A model generated the notes under the pieces. It was not told where the DNA came from and ran no database searches. It saw only the letters and a list, made by a program, of their open reading frames with translations. Shown one piece after another: positions 54,635 to 63,999 of a DNA stretch of 64,000 nt (positions within the stretch are counted from its first letter, which is position 1; every line of letters starts with the position of its first letter). Origin of the DNA: an uncultured Gammaproteobacteria bacterium (GTDB taxonomy: Bacteria; Pseudomonadota; Gammaproteobacteria; Eutrophobiales; Eutrophobiaceae). A program made the position numbers and the translations under genes. Where the stretch lies: positions 287,193 to 351,192 of the forward strand of contig CALSRS010000003.1 in the NCBI GenBank assembly GCA_943788815.1, in the 5' to 3' direction.

Positions 54635-55666
54635 ATGATAAAAACAGGTATTGTTGGCGCTACAGGTTATACGGGCGTCGAATTAATGCGCTTGCTCGCG
54701 GCGCACCCGTCTGCTGCCATTGAAATGGTCACGTCCAGGACTGAGTCCGGGCGCCATGTCTCGGAGGTATTTCAATCTCTACGAGGGGCAGTTGACATAA
54801 AATTTTCCGATCCTGATATGGATCAATTAGCCCAATGCGATATCGTTTTCTTTGCTACGCCTAATGGCACAGCTATGAAGCATGTTCCATCATTACTTGA
54901 AAAAAATACCAGGGTTATCGATCTGTCTGCAGACTTTCGAATTAAAGATCCTCTAGTGTGGGCCAAGTGGTATGGAATGGAACATGCTTGTCCTGGCTTA
55001 CTTGATGAAGCAGTCTATGGGTTACCTGAAATTAACCGAGATGAAATTGCAAACGCCAGACTAATTGCCAATCCGGGGTGTTATCCCACAGCAGTACAGT
55101 TGGGATTTATACCATTAATAAAAAACCAGCTGGTAGACCCTGGCAGTCTCATCGCTGATGCGAAATCGGGCGCAAGCGGTGCTGGACGAAATGCCTCTAT
55201 CAGGCATCTTTATTCTGAGGTTTCTGAATCATTTACTGCCTATGCTGCAAATGGACACAGGCATCTACCAGAGATTAAGCAGGGACTACAATCCGTTTCA
55301 AACGAGGACCTGGAACTTGTCTTTGTGCCCCATCTGGTACCAATGGTCAGAGGGATACATGCAACCTTGTATGCAAGATTAAATGATAACAGGACCGATC
55401 TTCAAAAGGTCTTTGAAGAGCATTACCAGGATGAGCCTTTTGTAGATGTAATGCCTTATGGGAGTCATCCTGAAACCGGATCTGTCAGTGGTAACAACCT
55501 TGTGAGAATTGCGTGTCATAAACCACAAGGTGGAAATACTGCGGTTATTCTGGTTGTTGAAGATAACCTGGTAAAAGGCGCTGCTGGGCAGGCAATCCAA
55601 AATATGAATATTATGACCGGCCTTGAAGAAACGACTGGTTTAGTGGCAACGGCAGTTTTCCCTTAA
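54635..55666 (+). CDS. argC: N-acetyl-gamma-glutamyl-phosphate reductase
   Basis: 343 aa, arginine synthesis. The start is ATG 54635 ([20 protein letters not shown]), with GGAGAA 7 bp upstream; the open frame extends upstream to a TTG at 54596 without homology. The catalytic Cys is in [24 protein letters not shown] and [15 protein letters not shown] are family marks. The downstream genes are the DUF6776-like protein and bactofilin. Confidence 0.96.
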   Translation: MIKTGIVGATGYTGVELMRLLAAHPSAAIEMVTSRTESGRHVSEVFQSLRGAVDIKFSDPDMDQLAQCDIVFFATPNGTAMKHVPSLLEKNTRVIDLSADFRIKDPLVWAKWYGMEHACPGLLDEAVYGLPEINRDEIANARLIANPGCYPTAVQLGFIPLIKNQLVDPGSLIADAKSGASGAGRNASIRHLYSEVSESFTAYAANGHRHLPEIKQGLQSVSNEDLELVFVPHLVPMVRGIHATLYARLNDNRTDLQKVFEEHYQDEPFVDVMPYGSHPETGSVSGNNLVRIACHKPQGGNTAVILVVEDNLVKGAAGQAIQNMNIMTGLEETTGLVATAVFP

Positions 55667-55692
55667 AAGAAAAGATTGGCAAGTTAAGCATA

Positions 55693-56412
55693 GTGAGATT
55701 AGTCATAAAAAATCACAGACCCTGGCAAATGGCTTTAGCTGTCGTCACCTTGAGTATGCTGATATCACTGATTACCTGGTTTTTTCTAGATAATAATCAT
55801 TGGCAAGTAATTCATAAACAGTTAAGTGGTAATACCTCAGCTAAGGAATTAATAGAGGAGAATCAACTATTACTGGCTGAAAATTCTGAATTAAATGGAA
55901 AAATTCTGATGCTGGATCAAACAACTCGTCTGGATCAGGAAACCGCTATTGGGATTCAACAGGAATTAAAGGGCTTACAGGATGAAATATACAAATTAAA
56001 GCGCGAACTTGAGTTTTATAAGGGAGTAATGGATACATCCAAAAGTGTATCTGGCTTTGACATACATGGCATTTATATCGAGCCATTAAATAAACCCAGT
56101 CACTACCATATGAAAGTTGTTCTAACAAATGTTGATAAGGCAAACAGAATACTGCAGGGCTCCCTTGATATGAATATTGATGGGATCCAAAATAACAGGA
56201 AACAAACTTTAAATATTAGTACTATAATCGTCGATGAGCTGGGAGGTTTATCATTTGAGCTAAAAAACTTTAAACAGATTGAATTAAACTTTGCATTACC
56301 ATTAGAATTTGAACCAGAACGTGTAAGGGTAATCGCAAACTTAAATAAAGCTAATATACCTCCTTTAATCCGTATTTATGAATGGCCAATAACAGCAAAT
56401 TTAATAGAATAG
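55693..56412 (+). CDS. DUF6776-like membrane protein
   Basis: 239 aa, GTG start. One N-terminal membrane helix (about 12-33), a periplasmic coiled coil (about 45-110, rich in Leu/Glu/Lys) and a C-terminal beta-rich domain (FDIHGIYIEPLNKPSHYHMK, FKQIELNFALPLEFEPERVR). Such proteins are often found between argC and bactofilin in gammaproteobacteria; function unknown. The stop is 4 bp before the bactofilin start. Confidence 0.75.
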   Translation: MRLVIKNHRPWQMALAVVTLSMLISLITWFFLDNNHWQVIHKQLSGNTSAKELIEENQLLLAENSELNGKILMLDQTTRLDQETAIGIQQELKGLQDEIYKLKRELEFYKGVMDTSKSVSGFDIHGIYIEPLNKPSHYHMKVVLTNVDKANRILQGSLDMNIDGIQNNRKQTLNISTIIVDELGGLSFELKNFKQIELNFALPLEFEPERVRVIANLNKANIPPLIRIYEWPITANLIE

Positions 56413-56416
56413 AATA

Positions 56417-56839
56417 ATGTTCTCAAATAAGAAAAAAAGAAAATCGACTCGCATTGATACCCTGCTAGGCCAGCATACGGTTATACAAGGTGATCTAAAA
56501 TTCAGTGGCGGCCTGCATATTGAAGGTATTGTTAAAGGAAATGTCATTGCTGAAAATGACGGCTCTTCCATGTTACAACTCAGTGAACAAGGCAGGATAG
56601 AAGGCGAGGTTAATGCCCCATATATCGTTCTCAATGGTGAAGTTAAAGGAGATGTTAGGAGTAGTATACATATCGAATTGTTACCCAAGTCCCAGGTTAC
56701 CGGGAATGTCTATTATAATTTGATAGAAATGGCGATAGGTGCTGAGGTGAACGGCAAACTGGTCCACAGTGCACTAGCAGCAGAACCTGAATATGATGCG
56801 GTATCTAATGCTTTTGATGTCCCGGAACAAAATACTTGA
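56417..56839 (+). CDS. Bactofilin
   Basis: 140 aa polymer-forming cytoskeletal protein. DTLLGQHTVIQGDLKFSGGL and HIEGIVKGNVIAEN open a right-handed beta-helix with regular G-x-V repeats (GRIEGEVNAPYIVLNGEVKG), flanked by basic N-terminal and acidic C-terminal disordered tails. Bactofilins assemble into filaments that localise cell-wall enzymes; the M23 peptidase at 59653 is a possible functional partner. Confidence 0.93.
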   Translation: MFSNKKKRKSTRIDTLLGQHTVIQGDLKFSGGLHIEGIVKGNVIAENDGSSMLQLSEQGRIEGEVNAPYIVLNGEVKGDVRSSIHIELLPKSQVTGNVYYNLIEMAIGAEVNGKLVHSALAAEPEYDAVSNAFDVPEQNT

Positions 56840-56895
56840 GTAATTCACTTGGTTTTTGTATACTTTAGGTCAGTCATAAACCTGAATTTAAAACT

Positions 56896-57261
56896 ATGGA
56901 TCAACTAGTCGAACAATCTAATATCCCTGTACCTGAGCCCCTGGTCTTTACAGAATCTGCTGTATCAAAAGTCAGGGAACTCATAGAGGATGAAGGTAAT
57001 GATAGCCTTAAGCTAAGAGTATTTATTAGCGGGGGTGGATGTTCTGGATTTCAATATGGATTTAGCTTCGATGAAAATACAGATGATGGAGATATCGTTA
57101 TAGAACGTGGTGGCGTTCAATTACTGGTTGATCCTATGAGTATCCAGTATTTAACCGGTGCCGAAATAGATTACAGCGAAGGAATTGAAGGTGCCCAATT
57201 TGTGATCAGAAATCCTAATGCCCAGACTACCTGTGGTTGTGGCTCCTCGTTTTCCGTATAA
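56896..57261 (+). CDS. erpA: Iron-sulfur cluster insertion protein
   Basis: 121 aa A-type carrier. Three conserved cysteines: Cys49 in [12 protein letters not shown], Cys113 and Cys115 in [11 protein letters not shown]. The N-terminal [20 protein letters not shown] and the C-terminal tail are ErpA-like rather than IscA. It delivers Fe-S clusters to apoproteins including IspG. Confidence 0.95.
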   Translation: MDQLVEQSNIPVPEPLVFTESAVSKVRELIEDEGNDSLKLRVFISGGGCSGFQYGFSFDENTDDGDIVIERGGVQLLVDPMSIQYLTGAEIDYSEGIEGAQFVIRNPNAQTTCGCGSSFSV

Positions 57262-57294
57262 AATTCTGTTTTACCCCTCTTTCTAGACGTCGTA

Positions 57295-57325
57295 AACATT
57301 TAAAAAACAATCTTTTTTAAATGTT
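57295..57325. terminator. Long AT-rich perfect inverted repeat after erpA
   Basis: AACATTTAAAAAA, loop CAATC, TTTTTTAAATGTT: 13-bp perfect arms. It is 33 bp after the erpA stop. The stem has A/T-runs on both sides, so it could terminate in either direction, though G/C content is low. Confidence 0.5.
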
Positions 57326-57435
57326 GTTGCGAAACAATTTTCAGCTTATTATGCATTTCTTGCTTATTTTTTTGGATATCCTCGATTAATAAAGGGTATC
57401 TAAAGTCTAAAAATTCATAACAAATGGGGGTAATT

Positions 57436-57888
57436 ATGAAGAGTCTTAGAGTAATAATGATTGCAGTTCTGGTCTCTATCTTAGGTATTAATGTTGCTAC
57501 TGCCCGACACCATGGTGAAGGAGGCATGCGCGACTGGGTTACCCGTGACGGTCTGATGCATTTAATCAGCGCGCAAAGAGGTATATTACAAAATATTGCA
57601 AAAGAAGGATCTGCTGAAGATGCAGCTGAATTTATTCGTGCTGCTAATGCACTATCGGCATTACTTGGAACAATTCCCAGTGCATTCGAAAAAAATTCTA
57701 GGCCGGATATCACCCGTGCAAAACCTGAGATCTGGTCAGATTGGGATAATTTTGTTGCCGTGGCAAATGCGCAAAGTATTGTTGCTGCCAGTATTGCAAC
57801 GACCGCGATGACCCAGGGACTCGACGCCGCTAAAGCCAAGGTTGGAGAACTGGATTGTGGCAGCTGCCATACTCCCTATAGAAATTAA
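57436..57888 (+). CDS. Class II (c'-type) cytochrome c, copy 1
   Basis: 150 aa. The start is ATG 57436, with a G-rich ribosome binding site. A signal peptide (to about residue 23, VATA) indicates periplasmic location. The body is four-helical, with the single heme motif C141-GS-C144-H145 near the C terminus, as in cytochrome c'/c556. Shared segment with the next paralogue: RDGLMHLI-x-AQR and RAKPEIW-x-x-WD. Function probably electron transfer or gas-ligand binding. Confidence 0.85.
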   Translation: MKSLRVIMIAVLVSILGINVATARHHGEGGMRDWVTRDGLMHLISAQRGILQNIAKEGSAEDAAEFIRAANALSALLGTIPSAFEKNSRPDITRAKPEIWSDWDNFVAVANAQSIVAASIATTAMTQGLDAAKAKVGELDCGSCHTPYRN

Positions 57889-57915
57889 TAATAAATAACA
57901 GTTGTCTGATAAAAA

Positions 57916-57946
57916 GCCGTCTTCGTTTGAAGACGGCTTTTTTTTT
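57916..57946 (+). terminator. Strong rho-independent terminator
   Basis: GCCGTCTTC, loop GTTT, GAAGACGGC, then nine T. Perfect 9-bp stem, 27 bp after the first cytochrome stop. It separates the two cytochrome paralogues into different transcripts. Confidence 0.95.
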
Positions 57947-58078
57947 ACAGAAAATTTATTACCTATATTTCAAGAATGTTTCCACTTGGATTTATTGCTT
58001 TGAATAAGGTTTAATATTAGGCCACAGTAGTATTAATATAGTACATCTATGAGATTTTAAGATATTGGGGGAGGGAAG

Positions 58079-58537
58079 ATGAAACGTATTAAGTTTAATA
58101 TTTTGGCTATAGTAATTATTACTTTCTTGTTTTCCGGGATCAGTTTTGCGCATCCCCCAGCAATTTCAGATGAGATGGGTGCCTATATTAAACGTGATGG
58201 ACTCATGCACCTTATTCGAGCACAAAGATATATCCTTCAGGAAATGCTGGTAGGAAAAAGAGAGCTTGATCAGAAAGAATTAATCCGCGCGGCAAAAGCG
58301 TTATCTGCCATGTTTGCCATGATACCGAGTACGTTTGAAAATAGTGCTATGGTGGATATGTCACGAGCAAAACCAGAGATATGGGAAAACTGGGATGATT
58401 TTGTAGCCCAGGCTGATGAACTTAGAAAGATTTCTGATGAAATTGCTGCAATGGGTGAAATTTATGGCGCAGAAGCTGCAATTGAAAAAGTCAGGCTATT
58501 TAACTGTGGTGCTTGTCACGGTCCTTATCGAAAATAA
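58079..58537 (+). CDS. Class II (c'-type) cytochrome c, copy 2
   Basis: 152 aa paralogue of the preceding cytochrome. Signal peptide to about residue 24 (ISFA), the same RDGLMHLIRAQR and SRAKPEIWENWDDF segments, and the heme motif C143-GA-C146-H147 at the C terminus. GGGGGAGGG precedes ATG at good spacing. Divergence outside the shared blocks indicates an old tandem duplication. Confidence 0.85.
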   Translation: MKRIKFNILAIVIITFLFSGISFAHPPAISDEMGAYIKRDGLMHLIRAQRYILQEMLVGKRELDQKELIRAAKALSAMFAMIPSTFENSAMVDMSRAKPEIWENWDDFVAQADELRKISDEIAAMGEIYGAEAAIEKVRLFNCGACHGPYRK

Positions 58538-58539
58538 AA

Positions 58540-59643
58540 TTAACTCGTTGCATATACGCCCCCTAGTATCACCGGATACTTTGCACCGGTAACACTAGGA
58601 ATGTTTCCTGTTTTATTTTCTATACGGCGATACGCAAGCCATGCAAATGTAACCGCCTCAACTGCATCAGGGTGTACACCATAAATTTCAGTGGAATTTA
58701 ATTCTCTGTTTTTATTTTGATCCTTCAATTTGTTAAATAAAGCTATATTATAAATACCACCTCCACAGACCAGAATTTCATTTGTATTAGGTGCATATTT
58801 CTCAATGGCATCACTGACAGTTATAACTGTTAGTTCCAGTAATGTGGCTTGAACATCTTCGGGTGATAAATCTTGACCATGGGATTTTAAATTTTTGTTT
58901 ATCCATTCAATATTAAAGTCGTCCTTGCCGGTACTTTTTGGTGGCGTAGCCTTGAAATAATCGTCAGACAAAAAGCAATCAAGCAGGCCATGGTCAACTT
59001 CTCCTTTTAAGGCCCATATACCGTTCTCGTCATAATCTACGTGTAGGTGATGCTGTATCCACAAATCCATTAATGCATTGCCTGGACCGGTATCACACCC
59101 TGTTACTACTTCATCCTTATTAGCTGGCAATACTGTGATATTTGCCATCCCACCCAGGTTGAGGACAATTCGATTTTTTTCTGATGTTCGAAATTTCCAG
59201 TCATGAAAAAGTGGCGCAAGGGGCGCACCCTGACCCCCTGCGGCCATATCTGCCCGTCTGAAATCACTCACGGTGGTAATCTTAGTCCTCGCGGCAATGA
59301 TATTGGGGTCGCCCAGTTGTAGGGTTCTTGGAAATTCGGTTTCTGGAAGGTGTAGCACGGTTTGTCCATGGCAACCGATAGCCAGGATCTTATTCAAGGG
59401 AACATCACTTGTTTTCAATAGGTCGTTGACTGCCAGTGCAAATAATTCCCCTAGCTCCGAGTCGAGTTTACTGGACTCATGAATATTCATATCACTGCTA
59501 GCGTTGCGTAGCTGGGTCTGTAATTCAGGGGGGATAGGAAATTGCTGATAGCTCAGAATATCAATCTTATCGTCAGATATATCTGTCAGCACAGCATCGA
59601 TGGCATCCATGCTGGTCCCTGACATCAATCCAATATAATACAC
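58540..59643 (-). CDS. anmK: Anhydro-N-acetylmuramic acid kinase
   Basis: 367 aa sugar kinase for cell-wall recycling (1,6-anhydroMurNAc to MurNAc-6-phosphate). Motifs: YYIGLMSGTSMDAIDAVLTD, AIGCHGQTVLHLPE, FRRADMAAGGQGAPLAPLFH, LNLGGMANITVLP, TGCDTGPGNALMDLW and EILVCGGGIYN. Nine bp downstream of the M23 peptidase gene, the standard anmK/mepM-like/tyrS order. Confidence 0.95.
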   Translation of the reverse strand: MYYIGLMSGTSMDAIDAVLTDISDDKIDILSYQQFPIPPELQTQLRNASSDMNIHESSKLDSELGELFALAVNDLLKTSDVPLNKILAIGCHGQTVLHLPETEFPRTLQLGDPNIIAARTKITTVSDFRRADMAAGGQGAPLAPLFHDWKFRTSEKNRIVLNLGGMANITVLPANKDEVVTGCDTGPGNALMDLWIQHHLHVDYDENGIWALKGEVDHGLLDCFLSDDYFKATPPKSTGKDDFNIEWINKNLKSHGQDLSPEDVQATLLELTVITVSDAIEKYAPNTNEILVCGGGIYNIALFNKLKDQNKNRELNSTEIYGVHPDAVEAVTFAWLAYRRIENKTGNIPSVTGAKYPVILGGVYATS

Positions 59644-59652
59644 AGTAGGTAT

Positions 59653-61116
59653 CTAGTAGTTATCAGGAATGAGGTTTTGCTCTGTCTCGTCCTTTTCCTG
59701 AAGGGCAATCATTAAGGGCTCTTCTTTACCGACTTTATCCAATTGACTAAGCAACGGAGCTGATTTTTTCTGGAAATCAGCCAGTAAGGATTCTGGTATG
59801 GAATCCGCCTTTGGTAAAGACACGGTCAGTGGATTTCGGACTGCGCCGTTAACCCTGAATTCATAGTGCAGATGAGGGCCTGTCGCAAGCCCCGACATCC
59901 CCACATAACCTATCGTCTGGCCTTGTTTTACCTTGGAGCCTTTTTTCAGACCTCGCCCATATTTGGACAAGTGAGCATAGAGTGTTGAATACGTCCCACC
60001 ATGTTTAATTTCTATCACTCTGCCATAGCCACCATTTCGACCAAAGGAAGTGATGGTGCCGTCGCCTGCTGCCTTGATTGGCGTCCCTGTAGGCGCTGCA
60101 TAATCCACACCTTTATGTGCACGGATGGTGTTTAATACCGGGTGACGCCGGTTAAGATTAAATTTAGAACTGATACGGGTGAAATTTAACGGGGTCCTTA
60201 TAAAGGCCTTACGCATGCTTGCGCCGGAATCAGAATAGTATTCGTTATTTCCATCCGGCATTTCATATCTGACTGTCTTGATAACCCTTTTGTTGTTAAA
60301 AAATTCAGCCGCCAGGATAGGGCCTTCACTGACCTTGACATCATCTTTGAATCTTTCTTCATAGACTAGCTTAAAGGTATCACCCTTGCGAATATCCAGG
60401 GCGAAATCGATATCCCATCCATAAATACTGACCAACTGCATAATCAGCTTGTCTGAAAGCCCGGCTCTTTGCCCGGCAATAAACAGCGAGCTATCGATGG
60501 TCGCTTCGGCTTCTCTTACTACACGTTTTAATTCTGTTTTGATTAGCGAGCTGGTATAACCGCTCTCCGTTTTACTAATCTGCAAGGTAGTAATTATGTC
60601 CTGATCATATTCTAGTGTACTAAGCTCACCATCGTCGATTAGAAAACGTAACTCCTGACCGGGTAACAGATGTTTCAATGCCGTGTTTTCAGAATTAGCC
60701 GATACGACCTGATATAGCACAGCAGGAGAAAGGCCTATGCGGTCAAAAATCAATGACAGACTATCGCCCGGCGCAACATGAATGGTTTTCCATTCGGATG
60801 ATTTTCCATCTTCAATTACGGTTTCAACAGAGGAAGGTGGAATGGAAACGGGTATATGATCCTGTTTAATACTGGTATATTCAACACCAGACATGACGGC
60901 TACTGGGGTATGTGTTGACGGTGAGGGGATCGGGATTTCCACAACATTTTCTTTCTGTTTTGCCGGACTAACAGAAAATAAACTGACCATGGCAAAAGAC
61001 AAGAAAAATCCAGTGAATGCCCAGAGATATATCCGAAGTTTTTTATACCAGGGACGTTTGGGGGTCCAGCGGTCAGACGGCTTATAGTCAGTTTTTAAGT
61101 ATATTTTGTAAGTCAT
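59653..61116 (-). CDS. M23 family murein endopeptidase (OapA/MepM-like) with LysM domain
   Basis: About 487 aa. The start is ATG 61116 (MTYKIYLKTDYKPS); the TTG at 61143 is less likely. One membrane helix (about 30-50), a LysM-like domain (HVAPGDSLSLIFDRIGLSPA), the OapA/Csd-type middle domain, and the M23 zinc site: HKGVDYAAPTGTPIKAAGDG with the first His and Asp, and HLHYEFRVNG with the later His. It cuts cross-links between peptide stems during growth of the wall. Confidence 0.93.
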   Translation of the reverse strand: MTYKIYLKTDYKPSDRWTPKRPWYKKLRIYLWAFTGFFLSFAMVSLFSVSPAKQKENVVEIPIPSPSTHTPVAVMSGVEYTSIKQDHIPVSIPPSSVETVIEDGKSSEWKTIHVAPGDSLSLIFDRIGLSPAVLYQVVSANSENTALKHLLPGQELRFLIDDGELSTLEYDQDIITTLQISKTESGYTSSLIKTELKRVVREAEATIDSSLFIAGQRAGLSDKLIMQLVSIYGWDIDFALDIRKGDTFKLVYEERFKDDVKVSEGPILAAEFFNNKRVIKTVRYEMPDGNNEYYSDSGASMRKAFIRTPLNFTRISSKFNLNRRHPVLNTIRAHKGVDYAAPTGTPIKAAGDGTITSFGRNGGYGRVIEIKHGGTYSTLYAHLSKYGRGLKKGSKVKQGQTIGYVGMSGLATGPHLHYEFRVNGAVRNPLTVSLPKADSIPESLLADFQKKSAPLLSQLDKVGKEEPLMIALQEKDETEQNLIPDNY

Positions 61117-61249
61117 GAAAAAATAACGATTATTTTTTGACAAACCATAGCGTCAACAGATAAATTCGTCAATCAAAGAGTGAATAAAATCCAGTCATTT
61201 TTTTATGTAGAAAACAAGACAATGGGCTTAAATATGGAAATTACACAAT

Positions 61250-62449
61250 ATGGGTGACATCGAAAACGCACTAGAGCTGATTAAACGGGGTGCTGATGAG
61301 ATTTTTAGTGAAGAAGAGCTGATTACCCGTTTAAAACGTGGAAAACCCCTGAGAGTGAAGGCGGGGTTTGATCCTACGGCCCCGGATCTGCATCTGGGGC
61401 ATACTGTCCTCATAAATAAACTAAGACATTTTCAGGAATTAGGACATCACATATTGTTTTTGATCGGGGATTTTACCGGACTCATAGGTGATCCTTCGGG
61501 GAGGAACGTGACGCGTAAACCCTTAACACCAGATGAAATTAAAGATAACGCTAAGACCTACGAGGACCAGGTCTTCAAGATATTGGACAGGGAAAAGACC
61601 GAAGTCTGTTTTAATTCCAGTTGGTGTGAGGATCTTGGCGCCGCCGGAATGATTAGTCTTGCCGCAAAATCGACCGTGGCCAGAATGCTGGAAAGGGACG
61701 ATTTTAAAAAACGTTATGCATCTAATCAGCCTATCTCCATACATGAGTTCTTATATCCCCTGATGCAGGGCTACGATTCCGTTGCCATGGAGGCGGATGT
61801 GGAACTGGGTGGTACGGATCAAATATTTAACCTGCTGATGGGCAGGGAACTTCAAAAAGACGCCGGACAAGAACCTCAGATAGTCCTGACCATGCCATTA
61901 CTGGAAGGTCTGGATGGCGTACAGAAGATGTCCAAGTCCTATGGAAATTATATTGGTATAGATGAACCGCCTGGGGAAATTTTTGGCAAGCTTATGTCAG
62001 TATCCGATGATTTAATGTGGCGGTATTTTGAATTACTTAGCTTTCGTCCAACAAATGAGATTGAGGGTTTAAAGCAATCTGTTAATGATGGAATGAATCC
62101 CCGGGATATAAAGATTCAATTAGCTGAGGAGATTGTTGCAAGGTTTCATGATGAGAAAGCTGCAAATAATGCCAGGGATGAATTCGCAAATCGTTTTCGG
62201 CACGGACAGTTACCCGAAGAGATCCCAGAGGTTTCAGTAGAGTCAAATGACGGAGAGGCGGCGCTGGTGCATGTACTAAAACAGGCAGGATTAACCAGTA
62301 GTACCTCAGAAGCCATACGCATGATTAAACAAGGCGCTGTGAAGATTGATAATGAAAAGGTTTCAGATAAAGATCTGAAGTTACAATCTGGAGATTCCAA
62401 TATTATCCAGGTGGGTAAACGTAAGGTGGCGAAGGTCACAATTAAATAA
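61250..62449 (+). CDS. tyrS: Tyrosyl-tRNA synthetase
   Basis: 399 aa class I synthetase of the TyrZ-like type common in gammaproteobacteria. HIGH-like motif HLGH at 48-51, KMSKS at 226-230, and a C-terminal S4 RNA-binding domain ([20 protein letters not shown]). The upstream ATG at 61234 is out of frame and closes immediately, so ATG 61250 is the start. Divergent from the peptidase gene. Confidence 0.96.
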   Translation: MGDIENALELIKRGADEIFSEEELITRLKRGKPLRVKAGFDPTAPDLHLGHTVLINKLRHFQELGHHILFLIGDFTGLIGDPSGRNVTRKPLTPDEIKDNAKTYEDQVFKILDREKTEVCFNSSWCEDLGAAGMISLAAKSTVARMLERDDFKKRYASNQPISIHEFLYPLMQGYDSVAMEADVELGGTDQIFNLLMGRELQKDAGQEPQIVLTMPLLEGLDGVQKMSKSYGNYIGIDEPPGEIFGKLMSVSDDLMWRYFELLSFRPTNEIEGLKQSVNDGMNPRDIKIQLAEEIVARFHDEKAANNARDEFANRFRHGQLPEEIPEVSVESNDGEAALVHVLKQAGLTSSTSEAIRMIKQGAVKIDNEKVSDKDLKLQSGDSNIIQVGKRKVAKVTIK

Positions 62450-62450
62450 A

Positions 62451-62478
62451 GCCACAGACGCCTAGATGAATGTAGGCG
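62451..62478 (+). repeat. Dispersed 28-bp hairpin repeat, direct copy
   Basis: GCCACAGA followed by CGCCTA-8 nt-TAGGCG, starting 2 bp after the tyrS stop. The inverted copy is at 49791-49818. Confidence 0.6.
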
Positions 62479-62534
62479 GTAGAAAAAATCAGGAACTGGT
62501 TTTCGAGAGCACACAGATATCAAAATTCTTAAAT

Positions 62535-62709
62535 CGTCATTCCCGCAACAGCGGGAATCCAGTAATACAACACCGCCGAAGGCGTTATCTCTTTTTCGTC
62601 ATGTCGGCACCCAAGAGGGTATAAACTTGAGCCTATGTTCAGTAATCAAAGGGCCGCCTTTCAGGCGGTTTTTATTCGACTGGATTCCGGCTCTTCGGCC
62701 GGAATGACG
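62535..62709. repeat. Structured MITE/REP-like inverted-repeat element
   Basis: The left arm at 62535-62563 (CGTCATTCCCGC, AACA, GCGGGAATCCAGT) is nearly the reverse complement of the right arm at 62679-62709 (ACTGGATTCCGG, then CCGGAATGACG). Each arm itself folds into a hairpin. The centre holds CGCC-GAA-GGCG and the terminator-like hairpin at 62654. Such CGTCATTCCCGC elements recur in many proteobacterial genomes. No coding capacity. Confidence 0.75.
62654..62673 (+). terminator. Probable terminator within the inverted-repeat element
   Basis: CCGCC, loop TTTCA, GGCGG, then TTTTT. It could end transcription from tyrS, 205 bp upstream. Confidence 0.65.
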
Positions 62710-62794
62710 TATAGCCACTCATGTTATTTGTAGTAGACATTTTTGTTCTACTTTTGCGCGGTTAATACATGGAGAACATTCTCTGTGCCCATAT
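62710..62794. other. Gap between inverted-repeat element and receptor terminator
   Basis: AT-rich spacer with no ORF, hairpin or repeat recognised. It completes the 404-bp gene-free stretch between tyrS and the receptor gene, the rest of which is described by the repeat and terminator entries. Confidence 0.4.
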
Positions 62795-62826
62795 AAAAAA
62801 AAACGGGTACTGTTTCCAGTACCCGT
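62795..62826 (-). terminator. Rho-independent terminator of the TonB-dependent receptor gene
   Basis: Read on the minus strand: ACGGGTACTG, loop GAAA, CAGTACCCGT, then a run of nine T. Perfect 10-bp stem with a GNRA-type loop, 27 bp after the receptor stop. Confidence 0.93.
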
Positions 62827-62853
62827 CTTGTCTATTAGACTTAAATAGTTCGC

Positions 62854-63999
62854 TTATCTGAAGTGATAGTTAAACTGTATGCCGTAGTTGAACCAGGCGG
62901 ACTGGGGCATGTCATCCGTTATTGTTCCACGCAAGTCAAAGTCTTCTTCCGGCTGGTATACCTGTCTTGCCCCAAGGATATTGCGGAGAAAGACATTAAC
63001 ATCCCAGACCCCGTCTATATCGCCGATACCCACCAGCATGTTGAAGTCAGCATGCACCGGCCAGATGAGTGTTTCTGTAAAGCCCAGGGTGTCTTCTGTA
63101 TATTCGTCAGAGACAGCGATCTTACCGTTTAATCTACCAACAAAACGGTCAAATAGTGGCATCTCATAATCCATGCCGACGATGAACTTCCAGTCAGGGG
63201 CACGGGGTGCTTTGTAACCAGCTCGGTCAATGAGATCATCGAGGGCATCGTCGTTCGGGTCACCGACATTTATGCCCTGGAATGCGGCAGACTCTGCCAC
63301 ATTAAAGCAGCCGCCTGGCTCGTCCTTGGCCAAGGATTCACCCTTAGTACAGCCACCGATAAACTCCAGTATGACCGAATCCTGGTACACACCGTCCAGG
63401 GTGTAGGTGAGACGGTCCGTAGCGGCCCAACCAAATCCAAACTCTATTCCCTGGTTGCGTTGTGCACCGGCATTGGTGAGAAATCGTCCAGTAGGCTCCG
63501 CACCTGCAAGTAATAGAGCTAAATCGGCAATCTCTGTCTCTACCTGAAGATCCTTGATCTTCTGGTAGAAGATGGTGGCAGCATAGCGCACCCGGCTGTC
63601 GAAAAGGTTACCCTTGGCGCCAATTTCGTACACCTCGGCCCGCTCGGCACCAAACTGAAATTCCTTCTGACCGTCTGGATCATAACTAACGGTATCACCG
63701 GTTGCCTGTGCCCAGAGCAGACCACCTCGCGGGACACCCCGGTCGGAGGTATCAAAGCCGCCGCCCTTGAAGGCCTTGGCCCATTTGACATACAGGGAAT
63801 GATCAGGGGTGGGACGGTAGCGCAGGGTGACCTGAGGGTCGAAACTGTCCTCGGAGTAACTATCCTGAAATGGCCCATTCTCCTCAAATCTAGCTCCAAA
63901 TACTCCCCACATTTCCTGACTCATAGTAACAGGTGACAGTGTGTCCCAGGCATCGGGGATATCCACTGCCCTTTGTTCATGGGTCCAGAATCCCGCCCC
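62854..63999 (-). CDS. TonB-dependent receptor, C-terminal beta-barrel part (runs off the window)
   Basis: The frame stays open to the right edge, so the plug domain and start lie outside; the GTG at 63966 is internal. The visible part is barrel: LRYRPTPDHSLYVKWAKAFK followed by GGGFDTSDRG, AEVYEIGAKGNLFDSRVRYA, NQGIEFGFGWAATDRLTYTL, FLRNILGARQVYQ, and a terminal aromatic strand ending FNYHFR. The GGFD and EIGAKG motifs are typical of large receptors of marine gammaproteobacteria for siderophores, sugars or cobalamin-like ligands; the substrate cannot be inferred. The TonB-like protein at 32044 is a formal candidate energiser, though housekeeping TonB is more likely. Confidence 0.92.
   Translation of the reverse strand, partial: GAGFWTHEQRAVDIPDAWDTLSPVTMSQEMWGVFGARFEENGPFQDSYSEDSFDPQVTLRYRPTPDHSLYVKWAKAFKGGGFDTSDRGVPRGGLLWAQATGDTVSYDPDGQKEFQFGAERAEVYEIGAKGNLFDSRVRYAATIFYQKIKDLQVETEIADLALLLAGAEPTGRFLTNAGAQRNQGIEFGFGWAATDRLTYTLDGVYQDSVILEFIGGCTKGESLAKDEPGGCFNVAESAAFQGINVGDPNDDALDDLIDRAGYKAPRAPDWKFIVGMDYEMPLFDRFVGRLNGKIAVSDEYTEDTLGFTETLIWPVHADFNMLVGIGDIDGVWDVNVFLRNILGARQVYQPEEDFDLRGTITDDMPQSAWFNYGIQFNYHFR

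Noticed and set aside
57300-57839. 179-aa minus-strand open frame opposite the first cytochrome
   Set aside because: Composition is that of an antisense shadow (Ala/Ser/Ile-rich, no motif), while the plus strand has a signal peptide and heme motif.
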